Positions 8,041 to 17,183 are shown, numbered from the stretch's first letter. The stretch is 42,663 nt of DNA from an uncultured Bacteroidales bacterium (GCA_900542185.1 UQMZ01000033.1:1-42663); one strand, 5' to 3'. A program made the numbers and translations. The notes: generated by a model from the sequence alone, not told the origin.

Positions 8041-8041
8041 C
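8027..8041 (+). other. Putative attachment core (att A) in the tRNA-Lys 3' end
   Basis: CCCCACGCGGATCAC at the tRNA 3' end recurs exactly at 17580-17594 and in diverged form at 20362-20376. Tyrosine-recombinase elements commonly use tRNA 3' ends as attachment sites. I infer this role from the repeats; no integrase gene is present. Confidence 0.6.
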
Positions 8042-8062
8042 AGACAAAGATCACAAAAGTGG

Positions 8063-8098
8063 AAAATCGCTGAAAATCATGCTTTTTCAGCGATTTTT
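8063..8098 (+). terminator. tRNA-Lys terminator
   Basis: AAAATCGCTGAAAA pairs with TTTTCAGCGATTTT across a short loop and ends in T-rich sequence. The stem shares a CGCTGAAAA core with the terminators behind the two other att-like sites (17618 and 20400). Confidence 0.85.
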
Positions 8099-8191
8099 AT
8101 TTTGCCCATAGGCGACAAAAATCGGCATTTTGAGTAGTCTGAGGTGTAAAATTGGCTCGCATTATTGCAAAATAGGCAAAATTTGCAACCG

Positions 8192-8268
8192 CAGTTTTTT
8201 GTAAAAATCGCGGTTATAATCGCAAAAAATTGTACCTTTGTATTCTCTTAATCGTGATTTTTTGTATG
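8192..8268 (+). promoter_or_regulatory. Duplicated promoter/start module (copy 1), drives fic
   Basis: These 77 bases align without gaps to 18160-18236. The module holds a -7 box TACCTTTG at 8233-8240 (start near 8247) and several TAATCG-type words (8217, 8249) placed like operators. It ends exactly at the fic ATG (8266-8268). No good -33 TTTG sits at the expected distance. In copy 2 the -7 box is lost (TACCTACT). Confidence 0.65.
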
Positions 8269-9756
8269 GCAGTGAAAGTTGACACCCAGAAAGAGATTAT
8301 CTTCGGCTCATCTGATCCGAACATTTCTCGTGTGCTTAGCAAGAAAGAAAAGGATGGTGAGTTGCGAAAAGTCGCGCCACGCATATATACGACCAACCTT
8401 GTTGACAGTCTGGAAAATATCGTGCGCCGTAATCTAATGGATATTCTGGCATATCGGTATCCGGATGCTCTTATAAGCCACCGCAGTGCCAAAGAAATGC
8501 GACCGACAGCTACCGGTGATTTCTTCCTGACAAATTCAACAACAAGGAGAGTCACAGACTTACCCGGTATAATTCTCAACTTTGTAAAAGGGCCAAAAGC
8601 ATCTTTGCACGACATACCATTCATGGGTATGCACATATCGGGAGAACACCGGTATATGCTTGAGAATATGCAGGTATCGAGAAAGTCAGGCGACGAATCG
8701 CGAGTATTACCCATTAGTGTGATAGAGAACAAGCTCGAACAAATATTGCTCACCGGTGGTGAAGACCGGCTTAACGAATATCGCGATGAACTGAGAACCG
8801 TTGCCGAAGAATTGGGTATGCAGACCGAATTTGCCAAAATCAATAATATGATTTCTGCGTTGCTCTCAACTCATGATGCGAAAGTACTGTCAACAGACTC
8901 CGCGAAAGCTTTGGCGGCTGGTAATCCGTTTGATAAGACAAGGGTTGAATTATTTGAGGTGCTTTTCGATGCAATAAAGGATCGATATTTCGTTATCCGC
9001 AACAACCGCAATACGGATGAGGAATCGTTCCGTCTTTTCTCATTCTTCGAGAGTTATTTTTCCAATTATATAGAAGGAACGGAGTTTGAAATTGATGAGG
9101 CGAAAGCGATTGTTGACTCCGGTATTCCCATGCCTCGACGCGATGAGGATTCGCACGACATACTTGGAACATTCAAGGTGCTTTCAAACCGTGCCGAGAT
9201 GATGAAGACGCCGACATCGCCCAAAGAGTTGTTTTCGATTCTTAGCCACAGGCACAGCATCCTTCTTGAAGGACGACCGCACATGAACCCCGGCATTTTC
9301 AAAACAAAGAACAATCGTGCCGGAATGACGGAGTTCGTGGACTATAAACTTGTGAAAGGTACGCTCTCACAAGGCTTCAAATACTATTCAGCCTTGACCG
9401 ATCCGTTTGCCCGTGCTATATTCATGATGTTCATGATTAGCGAAGTGCATCCATTCAACGATGGCAACGGTCGTATCGCACGCGTGATGATGAACGCCGA
9501 ACTTGTCCGAACCGACCAATCAAGAATCATTGTACCGACAGTGTTCCGCGAAGACTATATACTCGCATTGCGAAAACTTACCCGCCACAAAGATCCGTTG
9601 GCATACATAAACGTGATGACCAAACTCCATCAATTCAGCGATAACCTCTATGGAACCGACTTCACAGAACTGAAGAACTATCTCGCTGCCTGCAATGCTT
9701 ATGAAGAGCCTTCGCAAGCTAAACTGCAAATAATCGATCGCAAAATCGGATTCTGA
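8266..9756 (+). CDS. Fic-domain protein, class II (predicted AMPylator)
   Basis: A 496-residue Fic protein. The catalytic loop is HPFNDGNGR (His395 to Arg403), a canonical HxFx[DE]GNGR motif followed by IARVMMNAEL. An [ST]xxxE[GN] inhibitory helix is visible as SNYIEG (Ser266 to Gly271) ahead of the Fic core, which marks the class II, auto-inhibited layout. Such enzymes transfer AMP, or another nucleotide moiety, to protein side chains; the target is unknown. I chose the ATG at 8266 because the -7 box lies 26 bases upstream; a longer frame from 8230 would start inside the promoter. No separate antitoxin gene is adjacent. It sits first in the AT-rich island after tRNA-Lys. Confidence 0.9.
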   Translation: MAVKVDTQKEIIFGSSDPNISRVLSKKEKDGELRKVAPRIYTTNLVDSLENIVRRNLMDILAYRYPDALISHRSAKEMRPTATGDFFLTNSTTRRVTDLPGIILNFVKGPKASLHDIPFMGMHISGEHRYMLENMQVSRKSGDESRVLPISVIENKLEQILLTGGEDRLNEYRDELRTVAEELGMQTEFAKINNMISALLSTHDAKVLSTDSAKALAAGNPFDKTRVELFEVLFDAIKDRYFVIRNNRNTDEESFRLFSFFESYFSNYIEGTEFEIDEAKAIVDSGIPMPRRDEDSHDILGTFKVLSNRAEMMKTPTSPKELFSILSHRHSILLEGRPHMNPGIFKTKNNRAGMTEFVDYKLVKGTLSQGFKYYSALTDPFARAIFMMFMISEVHPFNDGNGRIARVMMNAELVRTDQSRIIVPTVFREDYILALRKLTRHKDPLAYINVMTKLHQFSDNLYGTDFTELKNYLAACNAYEEPSQAKLQIIDRKIGF

Positions 9757-9851
9757 ACGAGGACCAATACTCTAAGGTGGTAGAAATCAATAGAAACGTG
9801 AATCCGTACTATAGATGCGAGAGTTGAGTCAATTATTTAAGACCGAAGATA

Positions 9852-10253
9852 ATGAAACAAAGTGTTAAGAATCACCTCATTCAGTGGGGCGATAGGTTGG
9901 TAGAGAAGTATACCAAAATTTCACACAACAGGCTTACCAAGTATACGATTGGAGCAATCCTGACGTCAGGAGCGGCTATAGTGTTCGGATTACCGGCCTT
10001 TAGGCTCGAACACGATGCAAACTATAGTTATTGGAAGGCTTTTATTGATTATAATGAGACGAATCCATGGGGATGCGTGGTCCTGATTGTCTCCATATGC
10101 GCTGCCACAATCGTTTACGTCACAAACAGGATATATGACAGGTCCGATAGCGGCGAGATAAGCAAGAAACCCACAAAAAACTATAATGTCGGAATCAAGG
10201 GAGACGGCAATATTGTAGTGCAGGATTCAAACAATACATTTATATCAAAATGA
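9852..10253 (+). CDS. Small two-helix membrane protein with C-terminal amyloid-like motif (putative effector)
   Basis: I do not recognise a named family. The 133 residues comprise a basic, amphipathic N-terminus (1-30), a hydrophobic helix (about 31-50), a short aromatic loop (51-71), a second hydrophobic helix (about 73-92), a charged linker (93-111) and a C-terminal motif IKGDGNIVVQDSNNTFI (115-131). The same motif occurs at residues 25-41 of the downstream ATPase. The stop overlaps that gene's ATG by four bases, so the two are co-translated. My inference is that this is a membrane-damaging effector recruited through motif-motif contact, as in NLR-associated amyloid signalling. It could instead be a membrane anchor or an inhibitor of the ATPase. 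Confidence 0.75.
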   Translation: MKQSVKNHLIQWGDRLVEKYTKISHNRLTKYTIGAILTSGAAIVFGLPAFRLEHDANYSYWKAFIDYNETNPWGCVVLIVSICAATIVYVTNRIYDRSDSGEISKKPTKNYNVGIKGDGNIVVQDSNNTFISK

Positions 10254-13200
10254 GTATTTTAGATCTCTTAAAAAATATATTTGATTCCACCTCTCCAAGT
10301 CGGAGCAGGAATGTCGCTAATATCAACGGTAAGGGAAATGTCGCAATTCAAGATTCGTTAAACACCGTTATTCTCAACGATGCCAAGTATGTTACTATAA
10401 ATATAGTGACCAAGCAGGCTGGTTTGGATGAAATGCCGGATTTCGTTATTACCGAGAGTACTGATGCGTCAACCGATACTGTGCTGATAGAACCGTACTC
10501 AAAAAGGCGAGATTTGGTGGAATACTGTAGTTCGATCCTTAGAGAAAAGTATTGTCTTAACATATATGGAGGCGTGCTTACTGGAAAATCGGTACTTTGC
10601 GATCTGATTGCCGCTCAATTCCCGGAATACCAAAGGGTGAAGGTTGAGGCGTCCCATCTGTCAGAGGGCCTTATCTCCTCTTGTTTGCAAAATATGAGTT
10701 CTAAGGTTGGAAATAGGATAATTATTCTGGATAATTGTCCCTCGGATTTGAAAGTCCGTGATGGGATTATTAGGGCAATTGTAAGAAATTGTAACGAAAA
10801 AGCTCTCATACTATCTAATTCTACTGTTCCATTCAATCCGAATTCCGTATCGGATCATATTCAAGATATATATACCTCATCGCTTTCCCTGAATGAGTTA
10901 CAGGAAATGCTCCCGGAAGAATTTGATGAGAAGAAAGCAAACTTTATCCATACCGTTTGCAACGGACAACTGGCTTTGATACATATTGCATGTATCTGGC
11001 TTGCAAACCATAACTGGAATTTCGATATGGATGCATTTTCCAAAATCATGTCCGTATCTAAAGACGAATCTTTACAGACAAGGCTTTATCAGACCATAAG
11101 CCAGACTATTCCAGATCTGGAAGATGTCCGACTGTTGAATCGCCTTTTGTTGTTGGATGGCTCTTTCACATCGGATGACTGTAAGATGATGGCAACCCCC
11201 GCTCCCGCAATCTCGACTCCATTGATGAGGCTAACCAGATTGTCAGGCAATTGGATTTCAAAATCCGGCGACGGGGAATTTGTTATTTCGGAAATCGTGA
11301 GGAAGGCCCTCTCCCCAGATCTGAATAAAGAGGAGTTATGCTTATGCACCAATGTCGTTGTGGACCATATTCTCGCGAAAGGAGAGCTGACACCCAACGA
11401 TGCCCTCAGGATAATTCTTCTGACTAATCAAGCCGAGGAATATGCAAGACTAACAGCATTCTATATCAGTCTTATGTTTAAACTCAATGAACAAAATCTG
11501 CTGGATAGTCCGGTAAGCGGAATCATTGGAAAGTTGTGGACAGACATGCCTCTCCCTTCCAAAATGGCTAAGGAGCAAAAGGCTCTGATGAGAATTGCAA
11601 GAATCATAGTGGACCCGAAATTCCCAGCTGTTCCCCATCTGTTGATTAAGGATCTAGAGGATTTGTCAGGTAATCTGTCAGAGCAACCATTGCTTCAATA
11701 CTTAGTGGTCATGATTCTTGAAATATATTATGCCCACAAACATCAATACGGAGAGCTGCTGTCTATAAGAAAGTTTGCCCAATCGGAAGTTGTCGGGAAG
11801 ATTCCCCAGTTTTCTACGAATACAGACCAGAATCTGAATATCGATCAGTTTCAGCTGCCGATATTCGCATTGCATGGCGCTAAGACAAGTGAGGAACTTA
11901 TAGGCTGGTTTGATGTATATAAGGCATTTGGAGCGAAGATCGATCCTTACGTCTTTGAATGTCTGGACGTTACATTGTCCAGAATAAGTATTGAAATGCC
12001 GCGAGAAGAGATGATGATTCTGCTCGAAAAAATGTATGAGAGATGCTCATTGGAAACGGATGAGGCCTTTATTAAAATCGCGTCTTTGATAACATTCCAT
12101 CATATGCAGTTATTGGTATCTGATCCGGGAAGCGCAATGGAGCTCTATGAGACGCGGGTTCCTCTGACATCCGATACATTGGGATGCTTTCGGATGAACG
12201 CCGGAATCGGTATCGTGCTGTCGGAAAACAAAGATGACAGAGCTGCTGATTTCTTAGAAAGGGCGTTGGCTGTGGATGTTCATGAATTTGTTCCGATGTT
12301 ATACTTTAGAACCGCATGTCTGCATGCTCAGTTGATGTCTCCAATGAATCCGAAATCTTCATTTGAGAGAATTATAGGAATTGCCAAGACTATAAAGGAT
12401 CATAAAGGATTGTTCCCTCAGGACAGAGTAGTCGTCGGGCTATGTGTGGCATATGCTGCATATATGGCCGGATTCAAGGATATCTCAATAAAGGCGGTAA
12501 TTGATGTATCTGTCATTTTGTTTGAGCTGACAAGAGATGATGAGTTTAAGAAAAACTCAATTCATCTTGCTATAGTAATTGATACAATACGTAGACGTGA
12601 GGAACCCGGAGACAGTAGAGATTTTGTGGATGCGACCTATGTGTCTCCATTTATCTGTCCGGATAATCTTGATTCTTTCTACAACAGCCAAAGGTTGATT
12701 CTGTCATTAGTGACTTTGCTAAAACTGTCTGATAAAATTGGATTGGAATCTGGATTTCAGATGACAATTCTAGGTCTGATCCTCAATAATTTCAATGAGT
12801 TTGCAGAGAGTCACGGAGAATTTCTGACGTTTACGATACCGTTTATTCCTATTCTGTTGGCCAATGGTGAAAAAGATATTGCCGACAAGATTATTGCCCT
12901 TATCGACGGGAATGAATATCAGATAATGAGTTGGGATGAAACTAATAAAAAGTCAATGTTGCAATTTTTAGGAGGTATCCCATTGTATTATGCTCTGGCT
13001 AATTCAGATTGTTCGTCAGAGACGAATCCCTATGTATGTCCATTATTCAATAGATTGCAGGTAAGTGATGAACTTGTGAAGTCTATCATGGATAAAATTT
13101 CAACAACACGGACTCCAAAAACGGTTATGGAAATTGCCTTTGATTTGTATGGATTGAGTGAGATCTACTGGCCAGTTCCTTCCTCCATGCGGATATTGTC

Positions 13201-13411
13201 TATACAGATAAAGGCAATGATGGAACGATGCGCAAAGGAGTATCCTTCTGAAATTAACGAGAAATATTCCTCGCTCAATGATACCTTCAGAAAAATAAAG
13301 GTTCCCTCATCATCTAAGGAATATATAAGAAGACTCTTGCAAGGCATGAGTTTCCATTTAAAGAATGATTCTTATCTCGGGACTCATATCCATACTTTTT
13401 TGGATTCATAA
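10250..13411 (+). CDS. Large P-loop (STAND/NLR-like) ATPase with N-terminal amyloid-like motif
   Basis: A 1053-residue protein. Order of parts: a short N-terminus, the motif INGKGNVAIQDSLNTVI (25-41), a beta-rich linker, and a P-loop NTPase domain with Walker A GGVLTGKS (107-114) and Walker B IIILD (157-161). A winged-helix-like segment (about 290-355) and roughly 700 residues of helical, possibly TPR-like repeat sequence follow, such as AADFLERALAVDVHEFVPML. This order (signalling motif, NTPase switch, superhelical sensor) is that of STAND/NLR immune receptors; the family call is structural inference, not a database match. It probably senses an infection cue through the C-terminal repeats and engages the co-translated membrane protein through the shared motif. 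It is AT-rich compared with the core genes. Confidence 0.75.
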   Translation: MSILDLLKNIFDSTSPSRSRNVANINGKGNVAIQDSLNTVILNDAKYVTINIVTKQAGLDEMPDFVITESTDASTDTVLIEPYSKRRDLVEYCSSILREKYCLNIYGGVLTGKSVLCDLIAAQFPEYQRVKVEASHLSEGLISSCLQNMSSKVGNRIIILDNCPSDLKVRDGIIRAIVRNCNEKALILSNSTVPFNPNSVSDHIQDIYTSSLSLNELQEMLPEEFDEKKANFIHTVCNGQLALIHIACIWLANHNWNFDMDAFSKIMSVSKDESLQTRLYQTISQTIPDLEDVRLLNRLLLLDGSFTSDDCKMMATPAPAISTPLMRLTRLSGNWISKSGDGEFVISEIVRKALSPDLNKEELCLCTNVVVDHILAKGELTPNDALRIILLTNQAEEYARLTAFYISLMFKLNEQNLLDSPVSGIIGKLWTDMPLPSKMAKEQKALMRIARIIVDPKFPAVPHLLIKDLEDLSGNLSEQPLLQYLVVMILEIYYAHKHQYGELLSIRKFAQSEVVGKIPQFSTNTDQNLNIDQFQLPIFALHGAKTSEELIGWFDVYKAFGAKIDPYVFECLDVTLSRISIEMPREEMMILLEKMYERCSLETDEAFIKIASLITFHHMQLLVSDPGSAMELYETRVPLTSDTLGCFRMNAGIGIVLSENKDDRAADFLERALAVDVHEFVPMLYFRTACLHAQLMSPMNPKSSFERIIGIAKTIKDHKGLFPQDRVVVGLCVAYAAYMAGFKDISIKAVIDVSVILFELTRDDEFKKNSIHLAIVIDTIRRREEPGDSRDFVDATYVSPFICPDNLDSFYNSQRLILSLVTLLKLSDKIGLESGFQMTILGLILNNFNEFAESHGEFLTFTIPFIPILLANGEKDIADKIIALIDGNEYQIMSWDETNKKSMLQFLGGIPLYYALANSDCSSETNPYVCPLFNRLQVSDELVKSIMDKISTTRTPKTVMEIAFDLYGLSEIYWPVPSSMRILSIQIKAMMERCAKEYPSEINEKYSSLNDTFRKIKVPSSSKEYIRRLLQGMSFHLKNDSYLGTHIHTFLDS

Positions 13412-13971
13412 CGAGGTAATTTCATTTAAGTCGCAAGCTCAACATAAAGTTTTAAATGTTTAAGAGATTCATTAGGCTGAATACCTTAGAATTTTTGCTC
13501 TTTCTGCATAATCGCGCAGGCGAATTAAACTTTATAAACCTCAACTTATGCTTGCAAAAATTGAGTAACTAATAGAATCCAATAATCTCATTTCTAAACT
13601 GCACACCAAAGTTAGGTGCAAAACGTTTGAGTATAGTTCGCGTCTATAACCCTTCTAAGGTCTAGTATTTTTAACAATCTGGATGATTGGAGGTTTTTAC
13701 TAACTTTACAGTCTTGAAATTGTATTCCGGAGAAGGACATTGAAGTATGGGCGTGAGACATACGTGAGTCCGCGAAAGGGACTTAATGTAACTCTCTGAA
13801 ACTCGTAATACAACATTGGAATCTTAGAATCCCAATCTGAGAACGGGTAAGAAGGTTCATAGATGCATTCTATAAGTTTTTTTCGTGCATTTTGGCGAAA
13901 TACTTGAATTTGCGGAGTCTTAATGATTACATGTCCACCATTTGCATGATTGCTGTGTAAAAAAGTTTGTT
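13412..13971. other. 560-bp non-coding region between convergent defence genes, with potential RNA structure
   Basis: I find no convincing gene. Two parts can fold. At 13433-13555, GCAAGC and GCTTGC bracket an inner AAAGTTTTA/TAAACTTT pairing. At 13745-13863 there is a row of small hairpins: GTATG/CATAC (13745-13763), AGTCC/GGACT (13767-13783) and GAAC/GTTC (13841-13858, extended by TCT/AGA), followed by a T-run at 13877-13883. This could be two terminators or a small RNA. Confidence 0.4.
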
Positions 13972-15303
13972 TTATATTTCTATTCTATAATCGCTCTCAT
14001 TTAAGTATCTTTTTGCGAATAGATTAACAAATATGCCAGGAATGCGAGTCCATTCTTGCTCTTTTTTTGTTAATGGACGATGTGTCTCGTTTGGTGTGCC
14101 TTTGTAATTAATCCACTCTGCTCCTTCAGGGCCTTCTGGATGGGCTAACATCTGAAGTAAGAAAAGATCAGCAATCATCTGTAGCGTTCGATAATCATGC
14201 GGTGTGCTGACTTTAACAGTAAATTCATCTTTATGTGGCTGGTCTGTAGAATCGTCAAGAATTTCATGCCAAGGCCTACGCCCAATTATATCACAGAATA
14301 GTTTACCCTCACCATCATTCCATTTCTTGACGATTGATACGCATTCATCTTCAGAAAAGCTAATGTTTGGGCCATCTTTGGCCAATAAAATGCCCAAAGA
14401 ATTAATTTCTTTCTTAAGTTTAGTTTTAGAATATCCTTTGGGCCTGAACAAGGCATAAGCTCTGTTGAATGTTTTAAATGAAAATGATGCAATGCCTTCT
14501 ATTTGTTTAGTCTTATCTGCAAGTATGTCGGAAATCCACAGGTCATTACCACCATTGAACATTTCAAAATAATGTCGAGAATCCTCGTTAGTGAATTTGA
14601 TTCTATATGCCCATGATTTTGTACTGTTCCCTTTTGATATACGTAAAGCATAACCTTTCTGGCGAGCTGGGCGGAGAAATGGTTGAAGTCCTATTGGAGT
14701 GATATTTTCTTTCATGAAATCCGCAATACGCAATGGGGAAGGTTCATTTGCCAACATAGGACAAAAAACATAAAGGATACCCTCGTGGTCTATACCATCA
14801 TTAAAAGGTCTATAGCAATCATTAGGCTTATCATACCAACAGGTCATAAAGAATAAGGCTATGTCAAGATTACTTGTAAGGTCTAGCACTGATGTGGAAA
14901 GACCATAATGCTGGGCCAGACCTTCGTAATCTAATTTGAAATTATGACGCTTGAAAAATTTATTTACAATTGGATAAGAATCAAGCATGTCCTTGAAAAG
15001 GATTAGTCTCATCCGCCAAACAAATACTTCTGCTGGAGAAAGCTCTTTAGGCTCTATACGATAAAGTGACGGGAAACAAGGAGAAAATTCCCTATTTTGT
15101 CCTCTGTAAAGAAAAACGACCGAACCGTCTTCAGGCAACAATATCTTCTCTTCGCCTTTTCCGGTTAATATGGCTTCGAACCCAAGTTCGTGTTCACGCA
15201 ATATCTGTTGGTTTATATCACTCTGTTCACAGGGTGGAAGTCGTTTTATTATACTACCTCTCAAAAGATGTTTTACTTCGTCGATTGTATAAAAGTGTTT
15301 CAT
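13972..15303 (-). CDS. FRG-domain protein
   Basis: The 443-residue protein contains an FRG domain: FLYRGQNREFSPCFPSLYR (about 64-82) and LAQHYGLSTSVLDLTSNLD (about 129-147) followed by IALFF. The domain is named for its F/Y-R-G motif and is frequent in defence islands and toxin-like genes. Its activity is not established to my knowledge. The C-terminal half (about 230-443) carries no motif I recognise. It lies 90 bases after rloB on the same strand with no visible promoter between, so it may belong to the AbiL-like operon as a third component. It could equally be an independent system. Confidence 0.82.
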   Translation of the reverse strand: MKHFYTIDEVKHLLRGSIIKRLPPCEQSDINQQILREHELGFEAILTGKGEEKILLPEDGSVVFLYRGQNREFSPCFPSLYRIEPKELSPAEVFVWRMRLILFKDMLDSYPIVNKFFKRHNFKLDYEGLAQHYGLSTSVLDLTSNLDIALFFMTCWYDKPNDCYRPFNDGIDHEGILYVFCPMLANEPSPLRIADFMKENITPIGLQPFLRPARQKGYALRISKGNSTKSWAYRIKFTNEDSRHYFEMFNGGNDLWISDILADKTKQIEGIASFSFKTFNRAYALFRPKGYSKTKLKKEINSLGILLAKDGPNISFSEDECVSIVKKWNDGEGKLFCDIIGRRPWHEILDDSTDQPHKDEFTVKVSTPHDYRTLQMIADLFLLQMLAHPEGPEGAEWINYKGTPNETHRPLTKKEQEWTRIPGIFVNLFAKRYLNESDYRIEI

Positions 15304-15393
15304 TGGGGAATATTTAGCGATGACCGTCAGGTAATAATTGCAATAACCTGTTTTGTCCGTTATTAAACAATTTCGTTATAACCAATTAATCCA

Positions 15394-15972
15394 TTATTGT
15401 CCAATAAACTCAAACAATTTAGGTAACTTGCTGTAAGATTCACCTTCAATACCGATGGCATTAGCATTGTCAAGTGCGGTATTGAGACGATTATCAGATA
15501 ACAAGTCAGAAACCCAAGTTTCTTTTGAAAGAAAAGACTGGTGTTTGCTAAAATCTGGTATGAATCGTCGTAACACGGTAATTACGTCGTCCGATGTTGC
15601 GAAATAACGATTGGTATTCAAATAGTAGAGCAAAAACCAGAATTCAATCGAAGGCATACTGTCGCACAAAATCACAGACGGATTTTTGGCATATTTGCGA
15701 CGCATATCGTCATACTTTATCTTTTCTGCCGGTCGTGTGCGCGTTACATCAGCATCGAACACGCACACAGCAATACCATTATCAGCAAGCACTCGATCTA
15801 TCTGTTTTTGCATTTCGTCGAATGTCTGCTCAGTAAAATTACGAGGCTTGCAGACGTAGTTATATCCGTGCAACCGTTTCAAATGAGTGAAATAGTAACG
15901 CTCGGTAGCTCCTTCCCCGATAATCGTAATCATCGGATTCTTGAGTTCTCGCTCCTTTATTCTTCGTGCCAT
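15394..15972 (-). CDS. RloB-like Toprim-fold nuclease (AbiLii-like)
   Basis: A 192-residue RloB-family protein. The Toprim-type acidic residues are visible: Glu20 in IIGEGATERYYF and the D-x-D pair Asp73/Asp75 in CVFDADVTRTR, with the family feature MPSIEFWFLLYYL following. Toprim nucleases cleave or nick nucleic acid with metal ions. Here the activity is presumably released by the ATPase encoded nine bases upstream. ATPase plus RloB is the composition of the AbiL abortive-infection system; naming it AbiL-like rests on that pairing. Confidence 0.85.
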   Translation of the reverse strand: MARRIKERELKNPMITIIGEGATERYYFTHLKRLHGYNYVCKPRNFTEQTFDEMQKQIDRVLADNGIAVCVFDADVTRTRPAEKIKYDDMRRKYAKNPSVILCDSMPSIEFWFLLYYLNTNRYFATSDDVITVLRRFIPDFSKHQSFLSKETWVSDLLSDNRLNTALDNANAIGIEGESYSKLPKLFEFIGQ

Positions 15973-15981
15973 GACAGAATT

Positions 15982-17163
15982 TTATAACACATTAGGTAAT
16001 GCTCCGAACTGCCCGTTCATATAGGCACGATGGATAGAGGACAGTTTGTTCAGTCCTTTGAAATCAGTGAGAGAGAACAATGCGGTATTACCGTCCTTGC
16101 CCTTCTCCGTGAACCAGACTGAATCTTTCCCGAAAATATCATCAATATCTTTCAATATCGGGTCATAGTGTGTCGATACAAGCAGTTGCGACTGATTGTC
16201 CGGCGTGTTTATGAATTTGGCGAGTATATACTCCATGAGATTCGGGTGCATCGAAGCCTCAATTTCATCGACACATAGAAAAGCCTGTCGTTTCAGTTGG
16301 GTATATATGAGCGATTCCAGTTCAACCATACGTTTTGTGCCGGTACTCTGGCAGGCTTCCGGCATCACATAGTCTTCCGCTCCTGTTTCATTCTGCACGG
16401 TATGTCCGAATAGTGCCGCCATTTTCTGTATCTTGATATCCGAAATATTGAAATCGGCCTCTTTTGCGAACTGCATCAGATATTCACGAAAACCCTCACT
16501 GTCAGCAATATGTTTTTTTGCTTCTTGCGATAACGACGACAGAGTGCCGCTTTGCAAGGGCAACATCCGCGTATCAATCCAACGGCGCATATTGTCAAGA
16601 TAAGGAACCGCAATATTTACTTTTTTAAGAACCGCAAGCACAGACATATTACGCAGACAGTTCATCGACATCACTTCTATCTCGGCCTGTGAAAGTTTGG
16701 CTACCGCCGGATTAAAGTTCAGCTTTGAAACGCCATCCACATCTTCACGACAGAATACTTTTGTCGGGCGATTGGAAAGATAGACAAAAATAACCTCGCG
16801 GCAAACTTTTTCCGGATTCACTATGAGCTGATACCAGTAGCGGATACCGTCAACATAAAATTTCACCTCAAATTCCGTGTCGAATGACAGTGCATCTTTT
16901 CTCATCAGGAAAGGTTGCACATCAGTTCCGTCATTATTGGTCGCAGGAATGTTGTTCCAGAATGTGCGCAGAAATTCAATCGCGTCCAGCATATTGGATT
17001 TGCCACTGGCATTTGCGCCCAACACTACGGCGAAACGGAGAAGCTGCACTCCGTCAGGCATAGTCACAACACTGTTGTATCTATCCTCGCCGGATGGCTC
17101 AAAACTAAGCTCCGCTTCATCTCGGAATGATTTGAAATTTTTTATTTTAAGTTCTTGTATCAT
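15982..17163 (-). CDS. AAA/ABC-type ATPase, RloA/AbiLi-like
   Basis: A 393-residue SMC/ABC-like ATPase. It opens with MIQELKIKNFKSFRD, has Walker A GANASGKS (49-56), an ABC-type signature region CQSTGTKR (271-278), Walker B AFLCVDEIE (294-302) and an H-loop STHYD (330-334). Proteins of this class clamp DNA or dimerise on ATP and gate a partner nuclease. It is the first gene of the minus-strand operon and has a consensus promoter 20 bases upstream of its ATG. It is followed directly by the RloB-like gene and then the FRG gene. PARIS was considered because of the ATPase-Toprim layout, but the partner looks like RloB and not DUF4435. Confidence 0.87.
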   Translation of the reverse strand: MIQELKIKNFKSFRDEAELSFEPSGEDRYNSVVTMPDGVQLLRFAVVLGANASGKSNMLDAIEFLRTFWNNIPATNNDGTDVQPFLMRKDALSFDTEFEVKFYVDGIRYWYQLIVNPEKVCREVIFVYLSNRPTKVFCREDVDGVSKLNFNPAVAKLSQAEIEVMSMNCLRNMSVLAVLKKVNIAVPYLDNMRRWIDTRMLPLQSGTLSSLSQEAKKHIADSEGFREYLMQFAKEADFNISDIKIQKMAALFGHTVQNETGAEDYVMPEACQSTGTKRMVELESLIYTQLKRQAFLCVDEIEASMHPNLMEYILAKFINTPDNQSQLLVSTHYDPILKDIDDIFGKDSVWFTEKGKDGNTALFSLTDFKGLNKLSSIHRAYMNGQFGALPNVL

Positions 17164-17183
17164 ATTTGCTCTCTTATCTACCG

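Noticed and set aside
13412..13971. Retron or group II intron RNA
   Set aside because: No reverse transcriptase is nearby, and no domain V or msr/msd pattern could be made out.
15394..17163. PARIS (AriA/AriB) defence system
   Set aside because: The ATPase-Toprim layout is similar, but the small protein matches RloB features and not DUF4435.
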